Shown: one piece after another, positions 7,971-17,178 of the stretch
How positions within the stretch are numbered: position 1 is the first letter of the stretch
How the letters are laid out: every line of letters begins with the position of its first letter
Assembly: GCF_030845195.1 (NCBI RefSeq)
Contig: NZ_CP132543.1
Location: 2,063,501 to 2,127,500, forward strand
Direction: 5' to 3'
Origin: Sanyastnella coralliicola
GTDB lineage: Bacteria; Bacteroidota; Bacteroidia; Flavobacteriales_D; Sanyastnellaceae
DNA length: 64,000 bases
Made by a program: the position numbers and the translations under genes
The notes under the pieces: generated by a model
Told to the model about the DNA's origin: nothing
What the model saw: the letters and a program-made list of their open reading frames with translations, nothing else
Databases searched by the model: none

Positions 7971-9349
7971 TGCTTAAACGTCTCGCCGGTAGTTCGCTTC
8001 AACGCTTGATTCTGATTGCGGTCTTCATGACCCTCTTGGTCTCTGCATTCCTTATTGTCAGCAGTTATAAGCAACAAATCGCACTCAGCGAGGAAAAAGA
8101 GCTAGCCCGTCTTGAGGGTATCGCTTCTACCCTTGCCTTAGAGATTGATGGCGATATACATCAAGCCCTCATCGAAAAACACGGGTCGATGGACGCGATC
8201 ATGAACAACGATGACGATGCTGAGTACTTCGCCATTCATGAGCAGCTGAAGCATGTGCAGGATGCCAACATGATTGAAACAGCTATTTATACCATGGTTT
8301 ATGACCCTGGTATGAAGAAGTTCTGTTTTGGCGTGACCTCGACAAATCCGTTCTGGAAGCATCCTTATCTAGACTACCCAGAGAAATTGATGGATGACTA
8401 CGATCACGGTGGCACCATCGAAATGTATGCGGATAGCAATGGAACCTGGCTAAGTGCCTTCCAACCTATCAAAGACCGCACTGGTACTACCGTTGGTGTG
8501 CTTCAGGTAGATCAACGTTTCGATAGTTTCATTCAAGAAGCCGAGCGCAATGCTTGGAAAAACGCCTTGATTGGGATTGGAGTGTCGTTAATTATCATTG
8601 GTGTTCTCTTTATCTCGCTACGCGGAATCGTTCAGGAACAAGAGAATCTGAAAAAGGAACGTGACGAGCTCGATCGCCTGAGAACGGAACTCTTGGCGAA
8701 CGTCTCCCATGACCTTCGGACACCATTATCCTCCATTCAAGGATATCTGGAAACCGTCCTTATGAAGCACGGCAGCCTCCCTCCTGATCGTTTGGAAAAA
8801 TACCTGGGAACGAGTCTGAAGAACACGATTAAACTACGTGAATTGGTAGACGAGCTCTTTGAACTATCAAAACTGCAGTCACGTGATCGCAAACCAAACA
8901 TTGAGCCTTTCTCACTCTCTGATTTGGCTAAAGATATCGGAGCCAGCATTAGAGTAAATGCCGATAAGAAAGGAGTCGACCTCATTGAGCAAATCCCACA
9001 AAACCTTCCGATGGTCTTTGGAGATATCTCATTGATTGATCGAGTGATTCAGAACCTCACCAATAATGCTATCAAGTTCACCCCACAAGGTGGAAAAGTG
9101 TCGATCACGATAGCTGAGGTGGATGAATTCCTCCAAGTAACCGTTGCTGATACGGGAGTTGGTATCACGGAAGAAGATCTAGAGAAGGTGTTCGACCGTT
9201 TCCATACACGACCTTCTGGTACCACGAAGGGTACTGGGTTGGGACTCGCCATTGTAAAGAGTGTGCTTGAAGCGCATGATTCTGAGTACCACATTCAATC
9301 TCGCGTGAATGAGGGCACATCTTTCTGGTTTAGACTGAGAAAGGTCTAA
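7970..9349 (+). CDS. Sensor histidine kinase, partner of the OmpR-type regulator
   Basis: Membrane kinase of 459 residues. Transmembrane helices lie at about 12-32 and 198-218 and enclose a periplasmic sensor of about 165 residues with a PAS/Cache-like end (GTTVGVLQVDQRFD). The HisKA domain carries His247 in LLANVSHDLRTPLSSI; the HATPase domain has the N box NLTNNAIKFT, G1 DTGVGI and G2 GTGLGLAIV. ATG 7970 overlaps the regulator's TGA, which decides the start against the TTG three bases earlier. The sensed signal is not evident. Confidence 0.94.
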   Translation: MLKRLAGSSLQRLILIAVFMTLLVSAFLIVSSYKQQIALSEEKELARLEGIASTLALEIDGDIHQALIEKHGSMDAIMNNDDDAEYFAIHEQLKHVQDANMIETAIYTMVYDPGMKKFCFGVTSTNPFWKHPYLDYPEKLMDDYDHGGTIEMYADSNGTWLSAFQPIKDRTGTTVGVLQVDQRFDSFIQEAERNAWKNALIGIGVSLIIIGVLFISLRGIVQEQENLKKERDELDRLRTELLANVSHDLRTPLSSIQGYLETVLMKHGSLPPDRLEKYLGTSLKNTIKLRELVDELFELSKLQSRDRKPNIEPFSLSDLAKDIGASIRVNADKKGVDLIEQIPQNLPMVFGDISLIDRVIQNLTNNAIKFTPQGGKVSITIAEVDEFLQVTVADTGVGITEEDLEKVFDRFHTRPSGTTKGTGLGLAIVKSVLEAHDSEYHIQSRVNEGTSFWFRLRKV

Positions 9350-9388
9350 CGGTTATGCACGCATCATTTATCTTTTTGTGATTTCGCC

Positions 9389-9416
9389 TTTGGCGGAATC
9401 TGAATTCACTAATTTG
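9389..9416 (+). promoter_or_regulatory. Possible Bacteroidota-type promoter of the C1 operon
   Basis: TTTG (9389-9392) and TAATTTG (9410-9416) are spaced as a -33/-7 pair, 20 bases before the fhs ATG at 9437. The -7 element is one base shorter than TAnnTTTG. This suggests that fhs, fdhD and the molybdoenzyme can be transcribed separately from the upstream two-component genes. Confidence 0.4.
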
Positions 9417-9436
9417 TGCAGCAAACCTGCCAAATT

Positions 9437-11116
9437 ATGTCTGAATTCAAATCCGATCTACAGATCGCCCAAGAAGCAGAGATCAAAGATATCCGCCACA
9501 TTGCTTCTAAACTTGATATCTCAGAAGACCAGCTTGAACTGTACGGTTCAACCAAAGCGAAACTTCCTCTTGAACTCATCGATGAATCGAAAGTTGATGC
9601 CTCTAACCTTATCTTGGTAACGGCCATCACTCCTACCCCTGCGGGTGAAGGAAAGACCACGACATCGATTGGATTGAACGAAGGACTCAATAGAATCGGC
9701 AAAAAGTCTGTCGTAGTTCTTCGTGAGCCTTCACTCGGACCAGTTTTCGGGATCAAAGGAGGAGCAGCCGGAGGTGGTTATTCGCAGGTGATTCCAATGG
9801 AAGACATTAACCTCCACTTCACTGGAGACTTCTCTGCGGTTGAAAAGGCAAACAACTTGCTTTCCGCATTGATTGATAACAACCTTCAAAGTCGCACGCG
9901 CAGCCTAGGTCTTGACCCTCGTAGAATCTACTGGAAGCGTGTGATGGATATGAATGACCGTTCTCTGCGTCAAATCACCATCGGTCTTGGAGGAACAGGA
10001 AACGGTATTCCTCGTGAAGATGGATTTAACATCACCCCAGCCTCAGAAGTCATGGCCATTCTATGCATGGCGAAAGACCGTGAAGACCTTAAGAAACGCC
10101 TTGGGAATATCTTCGTTGGATATACCATGGACCGCAAGCCGGTTTATGCTCGTGACTTGAACGCTGAAGGTGCGATGGCGCTATTGCTAAAAGATGCAGT
10201 GAAGCCGAATCTTGTTCAAACCCTTGAACACAACCCAGCAATCATTCACGGTGGACCATTCGCGAACATCGCTCAAGGAACGAATACCATCCTCGCAACG
10301 AAGATGGGTATGTCTCTCGCGGACTACACCGTTACTGAGGCAGGCTTTGGTGCAGACCTCGGAGCCGAAAAATTCCTAGACATTAAGTGCCGAGCAGCGG
10401 GAATCGCTCCTAAAGCAGTAGTCGTTGTGGCTACCCTTCGTGCGTTACGTCATCATGGAGGTGCTGCGAAAGATGAGTACAACAACCCGAACATTGACTT
10501 CGTGAAGGCAGGTTTCCCGAATCTTCAGAAGCACATTGAAAATATTAAGGCTTTCGGCCTTCAGCCTGTAGTCGCAATTAACCATTTCACCACAGACACA
10601 GAAGAGGAAATGCAACACGTTCAAGATGAATGTGCGAAGCTCGGTGTAAAAGCAGTTGTGAGTCGATGCTGGTCTGACGGTGGTGCGGGAACGGAAGACC
10701 TCGCTCGCGCTGTTGTAGAAGCGGTAGAATCAGGGAAATCTAACTTCAAGCCGATCTACGATACAGAAGACAGTGTCAAGAAAAAGATTGAGACTATCGC
10801 TAAAACCATCTACGGTGCAGACGCTGTTTCATTCGATAAGAATGCCCTTACCGGAATTAAAACGATTGAATCGCTCGGTCTAGATAAGCTTCCAGTCTGC
10901 ATGGCGAAAACGCAGAAGTCACTTTCAGATAATGACGCACTTCGTGGTCGTCCGACCGGATTTACCGTGACTGTACGTGAATTCGAATTTGCCGCCGGAG
11001 CTGGATTCATTATTCCAATTCTCGGTAAGATGATGCGTATGCCTGGACTTCCAGCAGTGCCTGCTTCAGAAGGAATGGACATCGATAACGATGGGGTGAT
11101 CACTGGATTGTCATAA
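9437..11116 (+). CDS. fhs: Formate--tetrahydrofolate ligase
   Basis: Cytosolic enzyme that uses ATP to join formate to tetrahydrofolate, giving 10-formyl-THF for purine and other one-carbon syntheses. The 559 residues match the family's usual 556-560. Signatures are the nucleotide loop TPTPAGEGKTTTSIGL, the REPSLGPVFGIKGGAAGGGY block, FTGDFSAVEKANNLLSA, and AAKDEYNNPN further on. ATG 9437 is chosen because it starts the conserved N-terminus; an earlier in-frame codon overlaps the predicted -7 box. The following gene starts immediately after the TAA with no gap, so fhs heads an operon with fdhD and a formate-dehydrogenase-type molybdoenzyme; together these either consume or supply formate. Confidence 0.97.
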   Translation: MSEFKSDLQIAQEAEIKDIRHIASKLDISEDQLELYGSTKAKLPLELIDESKVDASNLILVTAITPTPAGEGKTTTSIGLNEGLNRIGKKSVVVLREPSLGPVFGIKGGAAGGGYSQVIPMEDINLHFTGDFSAVEKANNLLSALIDNNLQSRTRSLGLDPRRIYWKRVMDMNDRSLRQITIGLGGTGNGIPREDGFNITPASEVMAILCMAKDREDLKKRLGNIFVGYTMDRKPVYARDLNAEGAMALLLKDAVKPNLVQTLEHNPAIIHGGPFANIAQGTNTILATKMGMSLADYTVTEAGFGADLGAEKFLDIKCRAAGIAPKAVVVVATLRALRHHGGAAKDEYNNPNIDFVKAGFPNLQKHIENIKAFGLQPVVAINHFTTDTEEEMQHVQDECAKLGVKAVVSRCWSDGGAGTEDLARAVVEAVESGKSNFKPIYDTEDSVKKKIETIAKTIYGADAVSFDKNALTGIKTIESLGLDKLPVCMAKTQKSLSDNDALRGRPTGFTVTVREFEFAAGAGFIIPILGKMMRMPGLPAVPASEGMDIDNDGVITGLS

Positions 11117-11881
11117 ATGAACCACCAAGCCTACGAAGGAGAACTCAATCGAAACGGAGATACTCAACCCACAAAGGATGAACTCGTTGTAGAGCGTCCT
11201 TTGCAGGTAGTGATCAATGGAGAGGCACTTACCGTCACCATGCAAACTCCTGGACATGAGGCTGAACTCGTTCGCGGGTTGTTGCATAATGAAGATATCT
11301 ATCGAGGTGAAGGCTTAGATCGTAAGGCATTCCAATTCCGCGCTAGCGAAGAAAACATCATGGATCAAATCACCCTAGATATTGATTCAGAAAAGCTAGG
11401 TCAAGGTTATTTGAATAGTCGTCAATTGCTGTCTGTATCCTCTTGCGGTATCTGCGGGCGTACCTCTTTTGAGGGGAGAAGTGGAAGTATCGATAGCACT
11501 GAGAATTCGATTGATCTTGAAAAAGCCTTTGGTGCGATGCGCAAGGAACAACACTTGTTTTCGGCCACTGGAGGCAGCCATGGCGCAGCGGCATTTACCG
11601 ATGAAGGAGATCATTTAGTTACCCGTGAAGACATTGGTCGCCACAACGCCGTTGATAAGGTAATTGGTCATTTACTTTTTGAAGGGAATCTGTCGAATGC
11701 GAAGGTGCTATTAGTGAGCGGCCGCATTAGTTATGAGATCGTTTCAAAGTGTTTTATGGCTGGAATACCCAATCTAGCCGCCGTTTCAGCGCCTTCGAGT
11801 CTTGCGGTTGATTTCGCTAAAGAATTAGGTATTCAATTGTATGGATTTGTTCGAGATAGTCGCGCGACTCGATACGCTTAA
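11117..11881 (+). CDS. fdhD: FdhD, sulfurtransferase for formate dehydrogenase maturation
   Basis: FdhD carries sulfur from the IscS desulfurase to the bis-MGD cofactor of formate dehydrogenases, which makes the molybdoenzyme active. The 254 residues include the family's CGICG motif (after SVSSC) that carries the persulfide, the TGGSHGAAAF loop, REDIGRHNAVDKVIG and the SGRISYEIV segment. It directly abuts fhs and is followed 30 bases later by the molybdoenzyme it presumably serves. The dispersed 13-mer occurs inside this gene in antisense (11336-11348). Confidence 0.96.
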   Translation: MNHQAYEGELNRNGDTQPTKDELVVERPLQVVINGEALTVTMQTPGHEAELVRGLLHNEDIYRGEGLDRKAFQFRASEENIMDQITLDIDSEKLGQGYLNSRQLLSVSSCGICGRTSFEGRSGSIDSTENSIDLEKAFGAMRKEQHLFSATGGSHGAAAFTDEGDHLVTREDIGRHNAVDKVIGHLLFEGNLSNAKVLLVSGRISYEIVSKCFMAGIPNLAAVSAPSSLAVDFAKELGIQLYGFVRDSRATRYA

Positions 11882-11911
11882 AGCCAGTTGAATCAGATTA
11901 TATTGCATGAT

Positions 11912-14203
11912 ATGAGAGATGTCAAAATTCTACCTCCTTCGGAGCTTACAGGTATCAAATTCATCAAGAACCCCAAGAAAGCAGCTGGGGTAAAAGGTGT
12001 AACAGTTGCTATTCGCCACTTGAGTGAGGAGATTGGACTATTTGAAGGTTTCAAACTCATGACCAAGGTAAATCAGAAAGATGGCCTTGATTGCCCTGGA
12101 TGTGCATGGCCTGACCCGGAACATCGCTCAAAGTTGTTTGAATACTGTGAGAATGGTGCTAAGGCTATCGCTGAAGAGGCTACAAAAAAGCGGGTCGATC
12201 CTGCTTTCTTCGAACGGCATTCAGTCAGTGAAATGAGCACATGGTCTGATTACAAAATCGGACGTTCAGGACGTATCACAGAACCAATGTACTTGGCCGA
12301 AAATGCAGATCACTACACTCCTATTTCTTGGGAAGATGCGTTTGCTAAAATTGGTTCTAAGCTGAAATCAATTGACGCTGACGATGCTGTGTTCTATACC
12401 TCAGGAAGGACTGCCAATGAGACGGCATTTCTATATCAACTCTTCGTACGTGCCTATGGAACGAACAACCTTCCAGATTGCTCCAACATGTGCCACGAGT
12501 CTAGTGGAACGGGATTAGGACGCACTTTAGGAATTGGGAAAGGCTCCGTGACTTTGAATGATCTGTACGAAGCAGAGGTCGTACTTGTGGTAGGACAGAA
12601 CCCTGGAACCAATCACCCGAGAATGTTAAGCGCACTGCAGAAATGCAAAGCGAATGGAGGAAAGGTGGTACATGTGAACCCGCTACCAGAGGTAGGTACA
12701 GAGAAATTTGTTGACCCTCAAAGTCCGGTTGAGATTTTGAAGGGAGGGACTAAGATTTCTGACCACTTCCTTCAAGTGCGTGTCAATGGTGACATTGCGA
12801 TGCTTAAGCTGCTTGCCAAAGGACTCTTTGAAGCAGAAGAGGCCAACCCGGGAAGAGTGCTCGATCGCGAGTTTATTGCCCAGTACGCTTCTGGTTTCGA
12901 TGAGTATCGTGCGCAACTGAATCAAGAAGACAAGAACCAGCTTTACAAAGACTGTGGACTTACCGCACAGCAATTGAAACCGGTGATTGAATTATTGGCA
13001 AATAACACCAAGATCATCATTTGTTGGGCAATGGGAATCACCCAACATGTCAATGGTGTAGCCAACGTTCAGGAGATAGTGAATCTTCTATTATTGAAAG
13101 GGGCTGTTGGCAAACCAGGTGCAGGAACTTGCCCAGTTCGAGGGCATAGTAATGTACAAGGTGATCGAACCATGGGCATCTTTGAGAAGCCCCCTGCCCG
13201 ACTACTCGATGCACTTGATGGACGTTTCCACTTCCAATCGCCGCGTGAACATGGGTATGATGTTGTAGAGTCGATTGAAGCGATGGCAGAGAACAAGGTG
13301 AAGTTCTTCTTCGCCATGGGCGGAAACTTCATTTCAGCAACGCCAGATAGTGAATTCACGGGTAAGGCAATGCAGAACTGCGACATGACGGTTCAGGTCA
13401 GCACAAAACTCAATCGCTCGCATCTTGTCACAGGAAAAGAGGCAATTATCCTCCCTTGTTTGGCACGTACTGAAGCGGATATCCAACAGGGCAAGAAGCA
13501 ATTCTACACCGTTGAGAATTCGATGGGGGTTGTACATCAGAGTAGAGGCCACCGTCCGGCGCCTTCGGCTGCTTTGAAGAGTGAGGTGGACATCGTTTGT
13601 TCATTAGCTGAGGCGACCTTGTCAGCTCAAGACACCATGAAATGGTCTTCTTGGAGAAATGACTATAACCTGATCCGCGATGAAATTGAGGCGGTGATTC
13701 CAGGCTTTGATGACTACAATCGAAAGGTGCGTCAGTCGAATGGCTTCCATCTTCCGAATGGGGCACGTGTGCGCAAGTTCAATACGTCAAATGGGAAAGC
13801 TCAATTCACCGTCAATCACCTCCCACAGGTTGACCCTAAGGAGGCGGAGTATATTATGATGACCGTTCGTTCTCACGACCAATACAACACCACCATTTAC
13901 GGACTTGACGATCGCTATCGCGGAATTCTGAACGAGCGACGTGTAGTTATGATGAATGAAGAAGACGCCGCTGAAAAAGGTTGGAAAAGAGGTCAAGTTG
14001 TTGACATTGAAAGTGTTTTCCGAGGTGAAAAACGTCGGGTCGAGCGCTTCATTGTGATTCCTTTCAGCATTCCACGCAAGTGTGTTGCGACCTATTTCCC
14101 AGAGTGCAATGCCCTTGTCCCTATTGGTGCTAAGGCCCATGAGAGCAATACTCCTGCGAGTAAGTTTGTTGAGGTGAATTTATACGCTAGCGCGGAATCA
14201 TGA
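11912..14203 (+). CDS. FdhF/YdeP-type molybdopterin oxidoreductase
   Basis: Bis-MGD molybdoenzyme of 763 residues, of the YdeP/FdhF-like subgroup of formate dehydrogenase alpha-type oxidoreductases. Signs are the N-terminal DCPGCAWPDP block typical of this subgroup, YTSGRTANETAFLYQLFVRA, CHESSGTGLG, VVGQNPGTNHPRML, GTCPVRGHSNVQGDRTMG and the C-terminal molydopterin-binding domain from TVRSHDQYNTTIYG. There is no N-terminal NADH- or ferredoxin-linking extension, and the four-cysteine cluster motif of classical FdhF is not evident. ATG 11912 is preferred to TTG 11888. The fdhD neighbour supports formate as substrate, but YdeP-group members have no firmly established activity, so no gene symbol is given. 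Confidence 0.88.
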   Translation: MRDVKILPPSELTGIKFIKNPKKAAGVKGVTVAIRHLSEEIGLFEGFKLMTKVNQKDGLDCPGCAWPDPEHRSKLFEYCENGAKAIAEEATKKRVDPAFFERHSVSEMSTWSDYKIGRSGRITEPMYLAENADHYTPISWEDAFAKIGSKLKSIDADDAVFYTSGRTANETAFLYQLFVRAYGTNNLPDCSNMCHESSGTGLGRTLGIGKGSVTLNDLYEAEVVLVVGQNPGTNHPRMLSALQKCKANGGKVVHVNPLPEVGTEKFVDPQSPVEILKGGTKISDHFLQVRVNGDIAMLKLLAKGLFEAEEANPGRVLDREFIAQYASGFDEYRAQLNQEDKNQLYKDCGLTAQQLKPVIELLANNTKIIICWAMGITQHVNGVANVQEIVNLLLLKGAVGKPGAGTCPVRGHSNVQGDRTMGIFEKPPARLLDALDGRFHFQSPREHGYDVVESIEAMAENKVKFFFAMGGNFISATPDSEFTGKAMQNCDMTVQVSTKLNRSHLVTGKEAIILPCLARTEADIQQGKKQFYTVENSMGVVHQSRGHRPAPSAALKSEVDIVCSLAEATLSAQDTMKWSSWRNDYNLIRDEIEAVIPGFDDYNRKVRQSNGFHLPNGARVRKFNTSNGKAQFTVNHLPQVDPKEAEYIMMTVRSHDQYNTTIYGLDDRYRGILNERRVVMMNEEDAAEKGWKRGQVVDIESVFRGEKRRVERFIVIPFSIPRKCVATYFPECNALVPIGAKAHESNTPASKFVEVNLYASAES

Positions 14204-14511
14204 GGTACCTATACTTAGTTCTTGCCATTATTGGGATCATTCTTCCTTATTCAGAGATGATTCCATTCATGATTGAAAATGACAACGACTTATGGCTCTT
14301 GTTCGAAGAACAATTCCAACGACGTAGCAGTCGGTTCTTCGCTTATGACTTGTTCCTAGCAGGAACAGTAGCGAGTATATTCATCATATACGACGGAAGG
14401 CGAAACCAAGTAAAGAATTACTGGCTCGCCTTCGCTGGTATTTTTATGGTCGGAGTCTGTTTTGGACTCCCCCTCTATTTATTCTTCAAAGAATCTGCTC
14501 GTTCAGACTAA
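14200..14511 (+). CDS. DUF2834 family membrane protein
   Basis: Small membrane protein of 103 residues with three hydrophobic helices (about 3-25, 48-64, 75-95). The opening MRYLYLVLAIIGIILPYSEM, the central FFAYDLFLAGTVASIFI and the closing GLPLYLFFKE fit DUF2834. It starts with an ATGA overlap on the molybdoenzyme stop, so translation is coupled and it probably belongs to the C1 operon. The function is unknown. The stop overlaps by four bases with the stop of the convergent repeat protein. Confidence 0.78.
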   Translation: MRYLYLVLAIIGIILPYSEMIPFMIENDNDLWLLFEEQFQRRSSRFFAYDLFLAGTVASIFIIYDGRRNQVKNYWLAFAGIFMVGVCFGLPLYLFFKESARSD

Positions 14512-17048
14512 TCACATAAGCTTCCATAATGCTGAAGTAACAGGATGATATCAGTGACATTCACTTGACCGTCTGCATTTACATCTCCAACACAGAATGG
14601 CTGGTCGTACTCACAAGATCCATCATCAATAGTAGCTCCTGGATCGAAGTTCGATGCTCCTGAATAAGTACATCCAAGGCACGACCCAAAATCACAACTA
14701 CCATCTTCATCTGTTGCGAGCGGATTATAATTACATGCCATGTTGTAGGTACATCCTGGCACTTCTAGTTCATCGCAAACGCCGTCGCCATCACTATCGT
14801 TGATACAAGCTCCTGCACAATTGTAGAATGGAGCTGCATAATCACATGAACCGTCATCTTGAGAGGCGCTCGCATCGAAATTACATGCTCCAGAGTCAGT
14901 ACACCCTAAACAAGAGTAATCACACGATCCGTCATCTTGACTTGCACTTGCAACGTAATTACATGCTCCGATATCCGTGCAACCTTGGCATGAATAGTCA
15001 CATGAACCATCATCAATCAATGCCGTTAGATCATAGTTACAAGCTGTGGCATCCGTACACCCCTGGCAGTCATAGTTGCACGAACCGTCATTCTCAGTGG
15101 CACTTGCGTCGTAATTACATGCCGCTGGATCCATACAACCGAGACAAGAGTAATCACACGATCCATCATCTTGGGTTGCCCCAGTGTCATAGTTACACGC
15201 ACCGGAGTCTGTACAACCAAGGCATGAGTAATTACATGAACCATCGTCATCTGTGGCTCCTGCATCATAATTACATGCGCCAGAATCTGTACATCCTAAG
15301 CAATCATATGTACAGCTTCCGTCATCATCTGTTGCTGACACCTCGAAATTACATGCCGCTGGATCTGTACAACCCTGACATGAATAGTCACATGAACCGT
15401 CACTCACGGTGGCTGACGCATCGTAGTTACACGCTGTTGGGTCTAAACAACCAAGACAGGAATAATCACAAGAGCCATCATCAACAGTAGCCGTTGCGTC
15501 ATAGTTACATGCGATATTATCTATACAACCAAGGCAAGAGTAATCACAAGAACCATCGTCCATCGTAGCACCTGCATCATAATTACATGCCGAGGCATCG
15601 GTACATCCCTGACAATTGAAAACGCAACTACCATCGTCTTGTGTTGCCGAAGCGTCGTAATTACAAGCCGTTGGAACAGTACAACCATAACATGAATACT
15701 CACATGAACCGTCATCTAAGGCAGCTGCGGGATCATAGTTACATGCCGAAGGAATAGTACATCCATAACATGAATAGTCACAAGAACCATCGTCCCCATC
15801 CGCGCTAGCGTCATAGTTACATGCTGAAATATCAGTACAACCGAAAGCATAGGTACCACAGCCGTTATCGGGCGGTAGATTCCCAACGCAAACGTTGAAT
15901 GGATCTTCTACCCCATCTCCTTCTCCACAATCGAAGGCCCATGTGAGGCAGTTGAAATTCAAGTATTTACCATCAACTGGAGTTACCCCATCGTTGAGGT
16001 TACCATCTCCGAGATATGAAGTGTGATCTTCAGGCCAAACGTTACCATCACAATCGCAGATCGTACTTTGTCCTGAACACGGGTCTCCACAAGTGAAATA
16101 GAAGAATGGAGACACGGCACCTGAGGTTGTTTCGAAGTGGAACTGATAAACCCCACCTGGTTCAGCTCCGCTGAATACATAGGTCTCTCCGTTCATGTAT
16201 CCTCCGTCTCCTGACAGATCAATGCAGGTCTCATCTCCCCCGTTCAACATGAAGCAGAGTTGATCAGCGACACAACCGTCAGAAATTCCAAATTCAACGT
16301 TAATCTGTGTTGTCAATCCATAGGCATCAGATCCACAGGCACCTTGTGTCACAGCCAACGTGAGCGGCGCACAGCCAGGAGAAGAACATCCATTATTCGG
16401 TGGAAGGTTTCCTTCACATACTCCGTAAGGATCGAAATTCACTCCACCATCTCCACAGTCAAATCCCCAGACGTTACAGGCGAAATGCACCGCTTGACCA
16501 TCCCAGAGTTTTCCCGAGTTTGAAGATTCGTATTCGCCATCTCCTAGATAGCTCATGGCTCCAACAGTGTGAGGAGTTCCCACACAATCACAGATATAGT
16601 CGTCGTATAAACAAGCTAATTCGTTTGGATTAGCTCCAGCGGCTTGATAGTTCACCGCGAAAGGATTGTCACATGAATAGGTTTCGTCGAAACAGTTAAC
16701 CTGAACTTCTTCTACTGGGCTCGAACCACCGGAGATGGTTGCCCAGAATTGATAAATCCCTGCTCCAGGCAAGGTTAAGTGGTAGGTATCTCCATTTCCA
16801 AGAAGATCGGCTGAAATGTCTGTACAGTCTTGAGAACCGTCCCCTATTCGGGAATAGCAGACTTCATTTACTGTACATCCGTTTGCAATGCTGAATGTAA
16901 TATCAACGGCGGTTTCAAAACCGCCACCACCGACAGGGTCGCATGCTTCGTTGACCGTAATGCCCGTGAAGGTGCATTGGCCTTGCGCATTCAACCCTAC
17001 TAGGACTACAAATCCCAGCAGCATCAGTACGTGGTTAATCGTTCGCAT
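14508..17048 (-). CDS. Secreted GCTD-repeat protein with C-terminal dockerin-like motif
   Basis: Exported protein of 846 residues: signal peptide (ending NAQGQ), an N-terminal half with two repeated modules that each contain CDC(V/D)G and FDCGxG stretches, then 15 units of about 26 residues of the type GCTDxxACNYDxxAxxDDGSC, and finally a 27-residue segment CVGDVNADGQVNVTD...YGSLC right at the C-terminus. Each unit has regular Cys and Asp, suggesting disulfide- and calcium-stabilised small folds. No T9SS type A or B domain is present. The protein is probably structural or adhesive at the cell surface, by analogy only. It is the last of three similar genes in a row. Confidence 0.8.
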   Translation of the reverse strand: MRTINHVLMLLGFVVLVGLNAQGQCTFTGITVNEACDPVGGGGFETAVDITFSIANGCTVNEVCYSRIGDGSQDCTDISADLLGNGDTYHLTLPGAGIYQFWATISGGSSPVEEVQVNCFDETYSCDNPFAVNYQAAGANPNELACLYDDYICDCVGTPHTVGAMSYLGDGEYESSNSGKLWDGQAVHFACNVWGFDCGDGGVNFDPYGVCEGNLPPNNGCSSPGCAPLTLAVTQGACGSDAYGLTTQINVEFGISDGCVADQLCFMLNGGDETCIDLSGDGGYMNGETYVFSGAEPGGVYQFHFETTSGAVSPFFYFTCGDPCSGQSTICDCDGNVWPEDHTSYLGDGNLNDGVTPVDGKYLNFNCLTWAFDCGEGDGVEDPFNVCVGNLPPDNGCGTYAFGCTDISACNYDASADGDDGSCDYSCYGCTIPSACNYDPAAALDDGSCEYSCYGCTVPTACNYDASATQDDGSCVFNCQGCTDASACNYDAGATMDDGSCDYSCLGCIDNIACNYDATATVDDGSCDYSCLGCLDPTACNYDASATVSDGSCDYSCQGCTDPAACNFEVSATDDDGSCTYDCLGCTDSGACNYDAGATDDDGSCNYSCLGCTDSGACNYDTGATQDDGSCDYSCLGCMDPAACNYDASATENDGSCNYDCQGCTDATACNYDLTALIDDGSCDYSCQGCTDIGACNYVASASQDDGSCDYSCLGCTDSGACNFDASASQDDGSCDYAAPFYNCAGACINDSDGDGVCDELEVPGCTYNMACNYNPLATDEDGSCDFGSCLGCTYSGASNFDPGATIDDGSCEYDQPFCVGDVNADGQVNVTDIILLLQHYGSLCD
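14690..15850 (-). repeat. 78-bp coding tandem repeat (15 units)
   Basis: Tandem units of about 78 bp encode GCTDxxACNYD...DDGSC with DYSCL/DYSCQ linkers. The copies differ at many synonymous and some non-synonymous sites, so this array is older than the 189-bp arrays in the two neighbouring genes. Confidence 0.85.
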
Positions 17049-17128
17049 ATCGTCGTATTTGGAGGGCTGTTATCTCCCTATACGGTGCGAATCGAAGGCA
17101 CGTTTGTAGGACAGTGTCTGATAAAGAA

Positions 17129-17153
17129 AAAGGGAGCAACAAGTGCTCCCTTT
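17129..17153 (-). terminator. Intrinsic terminator of the 751-residue repeat gene
   Basis: A perfect ten-base stem (AAAGGGAGCA/TGCTCCCTTT) with a five-base loop lies 26 bases downstream of the minus-strand stop at 17179 and is followed on that strand by TTCTTTAT. It separates this gene from the next GCTD gene. Confidence 0.85.
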
Positions 17154-17178
17154 CTATTATTTCAAGTGTAATCTAAGA

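Noticed and set aside
11888-11911. TTG start for the molybdoenzyme
   Set aside because: ATG 11912 is available close by, and no conserved residues lie in the 8-residue extension.
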